From Citrobacter koseri (GTDB taxonomy: Bacteria > Pseudomonadota > Gammaproteobacteria > Enterobacterales > Enterobacteriaceae), in the NCBI GenBank assembly GCA_900446925.1, contig UAVY01000008.1, forward strand, positions 62,001-126,000: DNA of 64,000 nucleotides, written 5' to 3'. Position numbers and translations under genes: made by a program. This document shows, piece after piece, positions 22,032 through 33,651 of the stretch. The notes below the pieces were generated by a model. That model searched no databases, had not been told where the DNA came from, and saw nothing but the letters and a program-made list of their open reading frames with translations. How positions within the stretch are numbered: the stretch's first letter is position 1; each line of letters starts with the position of its first letter.

Positions 22032-22050
22032 AATAATGATTATCATTTAC
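22032..22050 (-). promoter_or_regulatory. Fur box
   Basis: The 19-mer matches the Fur consensus GATAATGATAATCATTATC at 15 positions, with the core AATGATTATCATT intact. It lies 65 bases upstream of the receptor start, so iron repression is expected. Confidence 0.85.
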
Positions 22051-22253
22051 ATTTTTAGTCGTGCGAGCGCGCTGCCGTTAGCGGCAATTTCAGGTTATTA
22101 AATAGAATAAAATCAGTAAGATAATTAATATCAGGGCAGCAGGCGTGAAGGGACAGTTGCGGTTGTTGGTCTGTACAACGGTCAAACCATGAATTCAGGA
22201 AAGATTTGTGGGGACAATGCGCTGTGGGAACAGTGTGCTGTGTGGATAAAGAA

Positions 22254-22330
22254 TGGTGCGTCTGAATGGACTCGAACCATCGACCCCCACCATGTCAAGG
22301 TGGTGCTCTAACCAACTGAGCTACAGACGC
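22254..22330 (-). tRNA. valW: tRNA-Val (GAC)
   Basis: 77-base tRNA with encoded CCA, acceptor pairs GCGTCTG/CAGACGC, anticodon GAC in CTTGACA and T-loop GGTTCGAGTCC. One of the valV/valW tandem pair; which symbol belongs to which copy is assigned by order only. Confidence 0.95.
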
Positions 22331-22334
22331 AGGA

Positions 22335-22411
22335 TGGTGCGTTCAATTGGACTCGAACCAACGACCCCCACCATGTCAAGGTGGTGCTCTAACCAACTGA
22401 GCTATGAACGC
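22335..22411 (-). tRNA. valV: tRNA-Val (GAC)
   Basis: Second 77-base tRNA-Val, acceptor GCGTTCA/TGAACGC, same anticodon GAC, 4 bases from its partner. In Salmonella enterica this tRNA locus borders SPI-2; here it borders the siderophore receptor. Confidence 0.95.
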
Positions 22412-22562
22412 AATGTTGCAGGTGACAACGGGGACGAATATTAGCGGCAGAGCCGAAATGAGGCAAGAGGGAAAACGTAATTTTCTTCCTGATTTCACTC
22501 GATTGCAGAGGAAACGCGCAAAATGTCGAGAGAATAGCCGCCGTCCGGCGGCTATTGCTGAT

Positions 22563-23957
<1,395 letters not shown>

Positions 23958-24153
23958 TTATTTGAGAGACTAAAAAAGCCGCCTTAAATGGCAGCAAGAA
24001 GAAAATGCAGGGGAAATTTCAGTCTATTGTAGCGAGGAATACGTAATTCTCCAGTGAAAAAACAGGTGCTTTTAGCGCTTTGCTGGCAACCTGATTTTCC
24101 ACCTGCTATTGTGCTGGGCAGAGATGTATTAACTGATTTCAGGAGTTGCAGGT

Positions 24154-24795
24154 ATGTTTACAGGTATTGTGCAGGGCACCGCGAAACTGGTGTCGATTGA
24201 TGAAAAACCGAATTTCCGCACGCATGTCGTGGAATTACCTGAACACATGCTGGACGCGCTGGAGACTGGCGCATCGGTGGCGCACAACGGCTGTTGCCTG
24301 ACCGTCACTGAAATAAACGGTAATCAGATCAGCTTTGACCTGATGAAAGAGACGTTACGCATTACCAATCTTGGCGATCTGAGCGTCGGCGATCTCGTTA
24401 ACGTGGAGCGTGCGGCGAAATTCAGCGATGAGATTGGCGGGCATTTAATGTCGGGTCACATTATGACCACGGCTGAAATTTCGAAAATTCTGACCTCTGA
24501 GAATAATCGTCAGGTCTGGTTTAAAGTTCAGGACCCGCAGCTGATGAAATATATCCTGTATAAGGGATTCATCGGCATCGATGGCATCAGTCTGACGGTA
24601 GGGGAAGTGACGCCAACGCGCTTTTGCGTTCATCTGATCCCGGAGACGCTGGAACGCACCACGCTGGGTAAGAAAAAACTGGGCGCTCGCGTCAATATCG
24701 AAATTGATCCGCAAACCCAGGCGGTTGTTGACACCGTCGAGCGCGTGCTGGCGGCACGGGAAAGCGCGGCGAATCTGCATGCAGGCGACGCGTAA
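24154..24795 (+). CDS. ribC: Riboflavin synthase, alpha subunit
   Basis: 213 residues with two homologous lumazine-binding halves, starting [12 protein letters not shown] and repeating the pattern at [14 protein letters not shown]. Converts two 6,7-dimethyl-8-ribityllumazine to riboflavin. Called ribC in E. coli, ribE elsewhere. Start follows AGGAGTTGCAGGT. Intact. Confidence 0.97.
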   Translation: MFTGIVQGTAKLVSIDEKPNFRTHVVELPEHMLDALETGASVAHNGCCLTVTEINGNQISFDLMKETLRITNLGDLSVGDLVNVERAAKFSDEIGGHLMSGHIMTTAEISKILTSENNRQVWFKVQDPQLMKYILYKGFIGIDGISLTVGEVTPTRFCVHLIPETLERTTLGKKKLGARVNIEIDPQTQAVVDTVERVLAARESAANLHAGDA

Positions 24796-24806
24796 CCCGA
24801 CGTAAA

Positions 24807-24827
24807 AACCCCCGCAGCGCGGGGGTT
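24807..24827. terminator. Terminator between ribC and cfa
   Basis: AACCCCCGC, 3-base loop, GCGGGGGTT. On the minus strand it is followed by a T-run, so it is a strong terminator for cfa and a hairpin for ribC. Confidence 0.9.
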
Positions 24828-24834
24828 ATCAGGA

Positions 24835-25983
24835 TTAGCGGGGAATACGCAGGCCGTGTTCGACGCCGCGAGAAAAAACCACCTGCCATAGCTGTATATC
24901 ACGGGCGCGAAACGCCCCGGCGCATGCATTCAGATAATAACTGAACATGCGTTTAAACCGTTCGGTGTAATTATCTGCAATTTCCGGCCAGCCGTTGATA
25001 AAGCGAGAATACCAGGCCATCAGGGTGGTGTCGTAATCTGCGCCAAAGTTGTGCCAGTCCTCCATCACGAAATGCGATTCGCTGGCATTCGCAATCTGGC
25101 GAACAGACGGCAGGCACCCGTTCGGGAAAATATACTTATTGATCCACGGGTCGACATTATTATCCGTCTTTTTGGAACCGATAGTGTGGAGCAGGAAAAT
25201 ACCGTCCGGTTTCAAATTACGGTCGACCACTTCAAAATAGGTTTTATAGTTCTTCGGCCCGACGTGTTCAAACATACCAACGGACACAATGCGATCAAAC
25301 TGATCGTTAAGGTCGCGGTAATCCTGTAGCCGAATAGAAACGTCCAGACCTGCGCAACGTTCCTGGGCCATCTTTTGCTGCTCGGCGGAAATCGTGACGC
25401 CAACGACGCTGACGTCATAATTGGACGCCATAAACTGGGACAAGCCACCCCAGCCGCATCCGATATCCAGCACGCGCATACCCGGCTGCAACTGTAATTT
25501 TTCACAAATGAGCTTCAGTTTCGCTTGCTGGGCGGATTCCAGTGTGTCGGCATCTTTCCAGTAAGCGCAGGAATATTGCATATACGGGTCGAGCATGCGG
25601 GAGAAAAGATCGTTGCCGAGATCGTAATGTTCTTTCCCGACTATCCAGGCGCGTTTTTTACTTTGTAAGTTGAACAGGCGTGCGCCCGCGATACGCAGCG
25701 TATCTTTGAAATGGTGGGGGAGTTGGTTTTCGAGCCCGGCTCGTAAGACTTTACTAAAAAACATGTCCAGTCGGTCGCATTCCCACCAGCCATCCATATA
25801 ACTTTCACCTAACCCCAGCGATCCTTCCTGTAATACACGTTTTGAAAAAATCGGGGTTTTTAACACGAATATCCGCCGGGCAGTGCCATTGATGGCGATA
25901 CCCGCACGGCCCAGCAATTCGTTGGTGATACGATACCAGTCATCATCTGGTACGCTGACTTCTTCTATACACGATGAACTCAT
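24835..25983 (-). CDS. cfa: Cyclopropane-fatty-acyl-phospholipid synthase
   Basis: 382 residues, the E. coli length. Transfers a methylene group from S-adenosylmethionine to unsaturated acyl chains of membrane phospholipids, mainly at entry to stationary phase. SAM-binding VLDIGCGWGG, and the catalytic region with FEHVGPKNY and HTIGSK are present. Intact frame. The upstream gap should carry the RpoS-dependent promoter known in E. coli. Confidence 0.97.
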   Translation of the reverse strand: MSSSCIEEVSVPDDDWYRITNELLGRAGIAINGTARRIFVLKTPIFSKRVLQEGSLGLGESYMDGWWECDRLDMFFSKVLRAGLENQLPHHFKDTLRIAGARLFNLQSKKRAWIVGKEHYDLGNDLFSRMLDPYMQYSCAYWKDADTLESAQQAKLKLICEKLQLQPGMRVLDIGCGWGGLSQFMASNYDVSVVGVTISAEQQKMAQERCAGLDVSIRLQDYRDLNDQFDRIVSVGMFEHVGPKNYKTYFEVVDRNLKPDGIFLLHTIGSKKTDNNVDPWINKYIFPNGCLPSVRQIANASESHFVMEDWHNFGADYDTTLMAWYSRFINGWPEIADNYTERFKRMFSYYLNACAGAFRARDIQLWQVVFSRGVEHGLRIPR

Positions 25984-26273
25984 AGCTTCTCCATCACTTG
26001 GTCGGTGATCAGAACCTTAAAACAGCGTAGACGCTTTTTGGGCTTTGTGAGAAATCTCACGGAATAATTCCGCGAGTCTATTATCCGACGTAGAACAGAG
26101 GAAGGGAGGAACCCTTACCGAAAAGGCCATCCGTGGTGAAACGGGAACGCTCCGGTTCCCGTTAACGCATAATAATTATCGTAATATTAACAACTGAAAT
26201 TTAGTATAGGCCTCAAAATTCGATGATACAACCGAAAATTGTTAGCGAGCTAATTACCTGTTGTTGAACATTT
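25984..26273. other. cfa upstream region
   Basis: 290 bases between cfa and the end of punC. It would hold the cfa promoters and leader. No box or RNA gene is assigned with confidence. Confidence 0.4.
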
Positions 26274-27478
26274 TTAGTGAGATTCGCTGTGCGCAACTTC
26301 GGTGTTTGCTGCGCGCGCGGCCGGTTCCTGCGCCTGAAGTTGCAGCCAGTATCCCAGCGCCGCCAGAGCCACCGTCGACAGCATTACGCTGGTGGTGGTA
26401 AGCAGCGGCGTGCTGATCAGCCACGAAACGACCAGGCTTGCCAGGAAACACAGACCCAGTTGCAGCGTGTTCTGTAAGGCTGCTGCGCGTCCGGTCGCTT
26501 GTGGGAAGGGCGCAGCGCCTGGGCGACCACGATAGGGTAGATCGCGCCGTTCGCGATAGCCATCACACAGAATGGAATCAGGATCTCCGTCAGCGAAACA
26601 TGGCTGATGAAGCTGGCGCCCCAGGTGGCGACCACGCTCAGCGCATAGAGAACCAGTAACCAGGGCAACAGCTGTTGACCCTGCCATTTTTGCAGCGCCG
26701 CGCGGCAACCGTAACCGCCCACCAGGAACGCGATGGTCTGCGGTACATAGCTCAGGCCAATTACTGCCGGGCTATAGCCCATTTCGCTGAGGATAAACGG
26801 GGAACCCGTCAGCCAGGCAAAAAAACTGGCGGAGCAGGCGGCGTAAATCAGGACGTTGCCGCGATAAGTTTGTGAACGCAGCAGGCTGGCGAAGGTCAGT
26901 TTTTCCTGGCTGTGATCATGTGCTTTTGTTGTTGGCTTTAAGCGTAAGGCGGGCAGCATCAATATCAGCGTAATGATGAACAGCGTGGCAAAAATGGCCT
27001 GCCAGGAAAAATGCGTCAGGATCCAACTGCCGAGTAAAGGCGCAAGGGCGGGCGATAAACCGACCAGCGGCATAATGGTGGCGAAGATGCGATTAATTTT
27101 TTGCGTTGGATAATAATCCGTCACCAGCGCCTGCCAGATCACCGTAGCGGCACAAACCCCCACCGCCTGAATAAAACGCAGTACCAGCAGTCCGGTAGCG
27201 CTTTCGACCCACATCATCCCCAGACTGCCCAGTGCGAAGATGGAGAGACCCAGCAGCAAAATGGGTTTACGCCCGTAACGGTCTGACAGCGGCCCCCACA
27301 GCAGTTGCGCGACGGCGAAACCGGCCAGGAACAGACTGAGGCTGGCGCTGACAGCCGCAGCCGGTGTTTGCAGGTCGGCCTGAATTGCCGCGAACGCGGG
27401 CAGATACATATCTGTTGCCAGAAAGCCCAGCACGCTGAGACCCGCCAGCCAGACTAAAAAACCTTTTCCGGGTTGCAT
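26274..27478 (-). CDS. punC: MFS purine-nucleoside transporter PunC (YdhC), frameshifted
   Basis: Twelve-segment major facilitator of the Bcr/CflA type, 401 residues after correction. The loop motif [11 protein letters not shown] (motif A) and start [14 protein letters not shown] match E. coli YdhC, renamed PunC for its role in purine nucleoside uptake. Near 26508-26510 one base seems missing: ALRP continues as [16 protein letters not shown] only in the next frame. The C-terminus VAHSESH is identical to E. coli. The start is set at 27478, not the in-frame codon 30 bases earlier, by homology. Confidence 0.88.
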
Positions 27479-27590
27479 AATTGTTTCTCTTTTCCAGAAG
27501 TAAGACATTGCCGCTGAGTGTAGGGAGTGAAATTCTGCTTGTGAAACGCTAATATTTGGCTACTGGATTCAAAATTTTTGCAGGCAGAAT

Positions 27591-28523
27591 ATGTGGTCAG
27601 AATATTCACTCGAAGTGGTTGATGCCGTTGCCCGTAATGGCAGCTTTAGTTCTGCGGCGCAGGAGTTGCACCGCGTGCCTTCTGCGGTGAGCTACACCGT
27701 CCGTCAACTGGAGGAGTGGCTGGCGGTGCCGCTTTTCGAACGACGCCATCGGGACGTTGAACTGACCCCCGCCGGGGCATGGTTTTTAAAGGAAGGGCGC
27801 TCTGTTATCAAAAAAATGCAGATCACCCGGCAGCAGTGCCAGCAGATAGCCAACGGTTGGCGGGGGCAACTGGCGATTGCGGTCGACAATATTGTTAAGC
27901 CGGAGCGCACCCGGCAGATGATTGTTGATTTTTATCGTCATTTTGATGATGTGGAATTGCTGGTCTTTCAGGAGGTATTTAACGGCGTCTGGGATGCGCT
28001 GTCGGACGGGCGCGTGGAGCTGGCTATCGGCGCGACGCAGGCCATTCCGGTTGGAGGACGCTACACCTTTCGCGATATGGGGATGCTGAGCTGGAGCTGC
28101 GTGGTCGCCCGCCATCATCCGCTGGCGTCAATGGCTGGCCCGCTCAGTGACGACACGTTGCGCAACTGGCCGTCGCTGGTCCGGGAGGATACCTCGCGTA
28201 CGCTTCCGAAGCGCATCACCTGGCTGCTGGATAACCAAAAACGCGTGGTGGTGCCGGACTGGGAATCCTCAGCGACCTGCCTTTCCGCGGGACTGTGTGT
28301 GGGAATGGTGCCGACCCACTTTGCTAAGCCGTGGATCGACAGCGGGAAATGGGTGGCGCTACGGCTTGAGAATCCGTTTCCTGATGCGGCGTGCTGTCTG
28401 ACGTGGCAGCAGAACGACACGTCGCCCGCGCTGGCCTGGCTACTGGACTATCTGGGCGACAGCGAAACGCTGAATAAAGAGTGGTTACGGGAGCCGGAAG
28501 AGGCTCCCGCAGAAGGGGATTAA
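27591..28523 (+). CDS. punR: LysR-type regulator PunR (YdhB)
   Basis: 310 residues with an N-terminal winged helix-turn-helix (about 5-62, [26 protein letters not shown]) and a LysR substrate-binding domain. Divergent from punC, the classical LysR arrangement; E. coli PunR (AdnB) activates punC. Its 3' end overlaps the purR stop by 4 bases, tail to tail. Confidence 0.93.
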   Translation: MWSEYSLEVVDAVARNGSFSSAAQELHRVPSAVSYTVRQLEEWLAVPLFERRHRDVELTPAGAWFLKEGRSVIKKMQITRQQCQQIANGWRGQLAIAVDNIVKPERTRQMIVDFYRHFDDVELLVFQEVFNGVWDALSDGRVELAIGATQAIPVGGRYTFRDMGMLSWSCVVARHHPLASMAGPLSDDTLRNWPSLVREDTSRTLPKRITWLLDNQKRVVVPDWESSATCLSAGLCVGMVPTHFAKPWIDSGKWVALRLENPFPDAACCLTWQQNDTSPALAWLLDYLGDSETLNKEWLREPEEAPAEGD

Positions 28524-29545
28524 CGGCGATAGTCGCGGAACGGGCCATCGGCGACAGAGCGACGCTCAATCAGACGCGGATGCACCTCAATGGACTGCGA
28601 CTCTTCGCGTTTATTGACGATACGGTCAAGCAGCATATTGAAGGCCGTTTCACCCAGAGAATCTTTCGGCTGGTGAATCGTCGTCAGCGCAGGCGTAAAG
28701 TAACGCGCGTTGCGCACGTTGTCGTAGCCGATGACCGAGATATCCTGCGGTACGCGCAGCCCCATCTCGTCAGCGGCGCACAACGCGCCCATCGCCATAA
28801 TGTCGCCACCGCAGAATACGGCCGTCGGGCGGTGAGACTGGGAGATTATTTGCTGCATCGCGCGGTAGCCTGATTCCGGCTCGAAATCACCCTGAACGAT
28901 CCAGTTTTCCGGCACGTTTATCAGCGCTTCTTCCATCGCTTTCATAAAGCCAGCCAGACGACCTGCGCCGGTGTTGCGTTCCATCGGGCCGGGGATCACG
29001 CCAATTTCACGGTGGCCGCGTTCAACCAGATAACGACCGGCCATATAGCCGCCTGCAAAGGCGTTATCAATGACCGTATCGGTAAAGTCCGCTTTGGCTT
29101 CGCCCCAGTCCATCACCACCATCGGGATATGGCGATACTCTTCAAGCATAGAGAGCAGGGACTCAGGGTATTCGGAACACATGACCAGCAGGCCATCCAC
29201 GCGTTTTTGCGCCATCATGGAGAGGTACGCGCGCTGCTTTTCCAGGTTGTTCCAGGCGTTGCCCAGAATCAGCGTATATCCTTTCTGGAAGCAGTTCTTT
29301 TCAACGGCTTCGATAATTTCAGCAAAATAGGCGGCTTCGCTGCTGGTCGCCAGCAAACCAATCGATTTGGTGTGGTTAACCTTCAGGCTGCGGGCAACCG
29401 CGCTGGGAGAGTAGTGCAACTCTTTAATGGCTGCCCATACCGCGTTGCGCGTCTCTTCCGCAACGAAGCGCGTTTTGTTAATTACGTGTGATACGGTTGT
29501 AGTGGAAACGTTTGCTCGCTTCGCCACATCTTTAATTGTTGCCAT
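28520..29545 (-). CDS. purR: Purine repressor PurR
   Basis: LacI-family repressor of 341 residues. The helix-turn-helix [20 protein letters not shown] is followed by the hinge helix [10 protein letters not shown] and the corepressor (hypoxanthine/guanine) domain with GFDNVRN-like [10 protein letters not shown]. Represses purine synthesis genes. Intact, with both an upstream and an intragenic operator as in E. coli autoregulation. Confidence 0.97.
   Translation of the reverse strand: MATIKDVAKRANVSTTTVSHVINKTRFVAEETRNAVWAAIKELHYSPSAVARSLKVNHTKSIGLLATSSEAAYFAEIIEAVEKNCFQKGYTLILGNAWNNLEKQRAYLSMMAQKRVDGLLVMCSEYPESLLSMLEEYRHIPMVVMDWGEAKADFTDTVIDNAFAGGYMAGRYLVERGHREIGVIPGPMERNTGAGRLAGFMKAMEEALINVPENWIVQGDFEPESGYRAMQQIISQSHRPTAVFCGGDIMAMGALCAADEMGLRVPQDISVIGYDNVRNARYFTPALTTIHQPKDSLGETAFNMLLDRIVNKREESQSIEVHPRLIERRSVADGPFRDYRR
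29502..29517. promoter_or_regulatory. PurR intragenic operator (O2)
   Basis: GTGGAAACGTTTGCTC matches 11 of 16 positions of the PUR box ACGCAAACGTTTGCGT, with the core AAACGTTTGC intact. It overlaps the helix-turn-helix codons of purR, like O2 in E. coli. Confidence 0.75.
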
Positions 29546-29589
29546 TACATCTCACTCCAGACCATATCCTGAACTCCTGAAAATACTGT

Positions 29590-29605
29590 AAGTAAACGTT
29601 TGCCT
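29590..29605. promoter_or_regulatory. PurR upstream operator (O1)
   Basis: AAGTAAACGTTTGCCT matches the PUR box at 13 of 16 positions, 45 bases upstream of the purR start codon. Expected to mediate autorepression. Confidence 0.85.
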
Positions 29606-29842
29606 TTACACACCTTGATCGCAACGTCAGGGTTGCGGCACGCCGGGAAAACGACACGGAACATCAGGAAGGGGGCAATGGCCGGTACGCTAATCAAGTA
29701 AGCGTGGAATTTTGTCTGATCTTGACGAAAAGGGGAAGAGTTAAAAGCGCTTATCAATATAAATCATGGGAGATTTTTGCATTCAAGTGTGTAAAAATGC
29801 GCAATATCACTTTTTGTGTGGGAATAAAAAGGAGAAAACTTG

Positions 29843-29932
29843 ATGAGCACCGATCTGAAATTTTCGTTAGTGACCACCATTATTGTGCTGGGCCTGATTG
29901 TCGCAGGCGGTCTGACTGCCGCACTGAACTGA
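29843..29932 (+). CDS. ynhF: Small inner-membrane protein YnhF
   Basis: 29 codons too short for usual gene calls: begins MSTDLKFSLVTTIIVLGLI and ends TAALN, one residue or so different from E. coli YnhF at each of a few sites. A single hydrophobic helix; associated with the membrane in E. coli, function unknown. Preceded by AAGGAG and followed by a hairpin. Confidence 0.93.
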   Translation: MSTDLKFSLVTTIIVLGLIVAGGLTAALN

Positions 29933-29941
29933 TTTACCTCT

Positions 29942-29961
29942 GAGGGAGAGCATTCTCCCTC
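29942..29961 (+). terminator. Terminator of ynhF
   Basis: GAGGGAGA, 4-base loop, TCTCCCTC followed by a pyrimidine-rich tract TGTCTTTCCTCTCT, ten bases after the ynhF stop. Confidence 0.8.
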
Positions 29962-30106
29962 TGTCTTTCCTCTCTCTTCTTCCTCATTTTTAACCAAATC
30001 GTAAAAGTCTTTTGCTATTTTGCTTACTTTATTAGTTTTGTGATTGATGTCATGCTTTTGACTCTTTTGCGTGCCCCGTGACGGCACGAAGCTGCGGAGT
30101 CGATGT

Positions 30107-31274
30107 ATGAAAATAAATTATCCCTTACTGGCGCTGGCAATTGGCGCATTTGGTATTGGAACCACCGAGTTCTCTCCTATGGGCTTGTTGCCCGTTATCG
30201 CTCGCGGCGTGGATGTCTCGATTCCTGCGGCCGGAATGCTAATCAGCGCGTATGCCGTTGGTGTGATGGTCGGCGCGCCGTTGATGACGCTGCTGCTTTC
30301 CCATCGCGCACGTCGTAATGCGCTTATTTTTTTGATGGCGATTTTTACCCTCGGAAATGTGCTGTCGGCCATCTCGCCGGATTACACTACGTTGATGCTG
30401 TCGCGGATTCTGACCAGCCTGAATCACGGCGCTTTCTTCGGTCTGGGGTCGGTGGTGGCGGCCAGCGTCGTCCCCAAACATAAACAGGCCAGTGCGGTCG
30501 CCACCATGTTTATGGGGGCTGACGATCGCCAATATTGGCGGTGTTCCTGCGGCGACCTGGCTGGGGGAAACCATTGGCTGGCGTATGTCCTTCATGGCGA
30601 CGGCGGGGCTGGGCGTAATTTCAATGATTAGCCTCTTTTTCTCGTTGCCGAAAGGCGGTGCGGGAGAACGCCCTGAGGTGCGCAAAGAGTTGGCGGTGCT
30701 GTTGCGACCACAAGTGTTATCGGCATTACTGACCACCGTTCTGGGCGCAGGCGCGATGTTTACGCTCTATACCTATATCGCCCCGGTGCTGCACAGCATT
30801 ACGCATGCAACGCCTGCTTTCGTTACCGGTATGCTGGTACTGATTGGCGTTGGCTTTTCTATCGGCAACTATCTGGGGGGAAAACTGGCGGATCGTTCGG
30901 TTAACGGCACCCTGAAAGGATTTTTGCTGCTGCTGATGGTGATTATGCTGGCGATCCCGTTCCTGGCGCGCAATGAAGTGGGCGCCGCTATCAGCATGGT
31001 GGTATGGGGGGCGGCGACATTCGCGGTGGTTCCGCCTTTACAAATGCGCGTCATGCGGGTTGCCAGCGAAGCGCCAGGCCTCTCTTCATCGGTCAATATC
31101 GGTGCCTTTAATCTCGGTAATGCGCTTGGCGCAGCGGCGGGGGGCGCAGTGATTTCCGGTGGTTTGGGCTACAGTTTCGTACCGGTGATGGGGGCGATTG
31201 TGGCAGGGCTTGCGCTGTTGCTGGTCTTTGTCTCTGCGCGCAGACAGCCTGAAGACGTTTGCGTGGCGAGCTAA
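30107..31274 (+). CDS. ydhP: MFS transporter YdhP (frameshifted)
   Basis: Major facilitator of the DHA1/arabinose-efflux type, 388 residues after removal of one G from the run at 30514-30518. The N-terminal half starts [22 protein letters not shown]; the second continues with [22 protein letters not shown]. Twelve hydrophobic segments. Nearly identical to E. coli YdhP; substrate unknown, exporter of sugars or drugs suggested by family. The upstream ATG at 30071 is rejected because the family starts at 30107. Confidence 0.88.
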
Positions 31275-31286
31275 GCGCAGCATTAA

Positions 31287-31313
31287 AACGCAGAAGGGAC
31301 TCCCTTCTGCGTT
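31287..31313. terminator. Bidirectional terminator between ydhP and sodB
   Basis: Perfect 13-base inverted repeat AACGCAGAAGGGA / TCCCTTCTGCGTT around one base, between two convergent stops. T-rich on both outer sides. Confidence 0.9.
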
Positions 31314-31320
31314 ATTCTCT

Positions 31321-31902
31321 TTATGCGCGAAGTTTTTCGCCACAAAGTCCCAGTTTACCAGCGCCCAGAAGTGCTCCAGGTAGCCAGGACGGGCATTGCG
31401 GTAGTCGATATAGTAGGCATGTTCCCACACATCAACGGTCATCAACGGCGTGGCGTCGGTGGTCAGCGGCGTACCGGCATTCGACGTAGAGACGATAGCC
31501 AGTTTCCCATCCGTCCCTTTCACCAGCCAGGTCCAGCCGGAACCGAAGTTCTTAATTGCGGCGTCGGTGAACTGCGCTTTGAAATCGGCAAAGCTGCCGA
31601 AGGACGCGACAATGGCGTCAGCCAGTTTTACCCGTTGGTTCGCCGCCAGCATCTGGCGCCAGGCAGTTCCAGTAGAAGGTGTGGTTCCAGACCTGGGCCG
31701 CGTTATTGAAGACGCCGCCTTCAGCGCTGCGAACGATCTCTTCCAGTGATTTCCCCTCAAACGGCGTGCCTTTGATCAGGTTGTTAAGGTTGGTCACATA
31801 GGTCTGATGATGTTTGCCGTAATGATATTCCAGCGTCTCAGCAGAAATGTGCGGTGCAAGAGCATCTTTGGCATACGGTAATGCAGGTAATTCAAACGAC
31901 AT
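31321..31902 (-). CDS. sodB: Iron superoxide dismutase SodB (frameshifted)
   Basis: 193 residues as in E. coli after two corrections: an extra T in the plus-strand run at 31626-31629 (restores TGKLADAI) and a missing base near 31326 (restores the end AKNFAA). Fe ligands are seen in [17 protein letters not shown] and [11 protein letters not shown]. Cytoplasmic dismutation of superoxide. Without the second correction the frame would run through the terminator hairpin, which argues for an error. Confidence 0.9.
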
Positions 31903-31998
31903 TGGCTTCTCTCCTTATATTTATATTAGGTGCGCACAATAACCTTATTGTACGTAAGGATAGGGTAGCAAATTGAAAGGTGATACAAAAGAAGAACT

Positions 31999-32023
31999 TA
32001 CCCTGTAGCCATACTACAGGGTA
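31999..32023. terminator. Hairpin between sodB and mepH
   Basis: TACCCTGTAG, 5-base loop, CTACAGGGTA. Lies 6 bases after the mepH stop; flanking T-runs are short. Confidence 0.65.
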
Positions 32024-32028
32024 ACGTT

Positions 32029-32854
32029 TTATCGAATGGTTTTCGGCGTCATGACCCGGCGTGCGCCCACGTAATGGCGCTGCCAGTAATCTTCGCTAAG
32101 AGAGGTAATCTGTATTTCCTGACCGCTGCGCGGAGACTGAATAAATTTGCCGTTGCCAACGTAAACGCCAACGTGATCGGCCGGTACCGCGACCCTGGGT
32201 ACGGAAGAACACGAGATCGCCATTTTTCAGTTCGCCACGTTCAATCGGCGCGGCATCGCGCAAATGATACATTTCATTTGCAGTACGCGGGATGCGGAAT
32301 TTCACCAGATCCTTATACGCGTAATAAACCAGGACCGCTGCAATCAAAACCGGTTCGTGGGAGACGTTCCGCCCCAACGATACGGTTTGCCAATCTGATT
32401 CATTAATTTATTCATCGCCGTGTTGGTGGCTTTCTGCATTTTCGCTTTATGCGCATCGGCAATGGCAAGCGGGGCGCCTTTTACTTTGACACAATGCGGC
32501 TTACGACCCTTGCGCGGCGTACATTTTTCCGTCCAGGTTACGGCGGCGGTTTGTGTAGTGGCGGGTTTTGCTACGACGGCTTGCGGTTTTGCTGGTTTTG
32601 GTGGTTTTCGCTGGGGAGGCAATGCGTTTTTTCGATGTGGAGGCCGTTTTACTTTGGGTTTTACTCACGGCTTTTTTTGCAGTCTTCGTTTTTTTCTTGC
32701 TGGTCGCGGTGTTCTTCTGCTTATCTGCCGTTTTCGTGACATGCGCGGCAGGCGTCGCCCTGGCTTGCCGGGAAGCATGCGCCATTGACGTAAAAGGGAG
32801 CGTGGTAAAAAGCAAAGCACAGAGCGTGATCGAGATCCGGTTTATCCGCGCCAC
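32029..32854 (-). CDS. mepH: Murein DD-endopeptidase MepH (YdhO), several frameshifts
   Basis: NlpC/P60 peptidoglycan hydrolase that cuts cross-links to allow wall growth. Pieces in three frames give MARINRISITLCALLF (signal peptide, SMAHA), a Lys/Ala/Thr-rich linker, KPYRWGGTSPT, then the catalytic DCSGLVYYAYKDL, then ADHVGVYVGNGKFIQS with the His and a conserved C-terminus ending MTPKTIR. Extra bases are seen near 32180, 32339 and 32355, with one more in the linker around 32501-32622. Removing four bases gives 273 residues against 271 in E. coli. Confidence 0.85.
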
Positions 32855-33192
32855 TGAGCAATCCTCTGGTTAAGGGCAGGTCGAATTCATGCCTGCGTAT
32901 GATTTACAAAAACGCATCGATTCTAATCTATAAAATCCCCGGAAGTTAATAGCTTTTGTCATCTAAAATCGCGTTTCGTTATTGAGTGCAAAAAAAAGCA
33001 GCAACAAAAGCGGAAACGGGTCAACAGATAAACAATTCCATACTGTTTAAGTGGATAAGAGATATTTAGAATGCAACTTCAGGCTTCAGACGATAAAATA
33101 GTAAAGCGTGATGAAAATGTTATTTTCCGTTGCCAGCCTGACCCGCTACAATGTCAGACTACTGCCGTAAAGAAGTTTAAGGAAGCAAGACA
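32855..33192. other. mepH-grxD divergent intergenic region
   Basis: 338 bases. Holds the promoters of mepH and grxD; AT-rich between 32905 and 33120. No operator or RNA gene recognised. Confidence 0.4.
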
Positions 33193-33541
33193 ATGAGCAC
33201 CACTATCGAAAAAAATCCAGCGCCAGATCGCTGAAAACCCGATTCTCCTGTACATGAAAGGCTCTCCAAAACTGCCAAGCTGCGGTTTTTCCGCACAGGC
33301 TGTTCAGGCGCTTTCTGCCTGTGGTGAACGTTTTGCCTATGTCGATATTCTGCAAAACCCGGACATCCGCGCCGAGCTGCCGAAATATGCAAACTGGCCG
33401 ACCTTCCCGCAACTGTGGGTGGACGGTGAGCTGGTTGGCGGCTGCGATATCTTAATTGAAATGTACCAGCGCGGTGAGTTGCAGCAGTTGATCAAAGAGA
33501 CTGCGGCAAAATACAAAACCGAAGAGCCTGACGCTGAGTAA
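33193..33541 (+). CDS. grxD: Monothiol glutaredoxin GrxD (frameshifted)
   Basis: 115 residues after removing one A from the seven A at 33209-33215, restoring EKIQRQIAENPILLYMKG. Active site CGFS in LPSCGFSAQA, and the glutathione-binding WPTFPQLWVDGELVGGCDI. Binds a glutathione-ligated [2Fe-2S] cluster for Fe-S transfer. Ends KTEEPDAE as in relatives. Confidence 0.92.
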
Positions 33542-33558
33542 TTCAGCCGAAATAAAAA

Positions 33559-33584
33559 AGCGACCATCTGGTCGCTTTTTTTTT
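33559..33584 (+). terminator. Terminator of grxD
   Basis: AGCGACCA, TC loop, TGGTCGCT followed by nine T. Textbook rho-independent terminator 18 bases after the stop. Confidence 0.95.
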
Positions 33585-33651
33585 GCTGAAAACGCGGTTG
33601 CCTGATGGCGCGTCGCTTATCAGGACGCGCGGGCATCGCCACCCGACATGA

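Noticed and set aside
13539..22200. SPI-2 or other type III secretion genes next to tRNA-Val
   Set aside because: No secretion or effector gene is seen; the block holds transporter, hydrolase and siderophore genes.
22254..22411. Two near-identical 75-80-base blocks as a possible CRISPR or direct repeat
   Set aside because: They are the tandem tRNA-Val genes; cloverleaf features and encoded CCA are complete.
31086..31320. SodB extended by over 70 residues beyond its usual end
   Set aside because: The extension runs through the shared terminator hairpin and into antisense of ydhP. One missing base near 31326 explains it.
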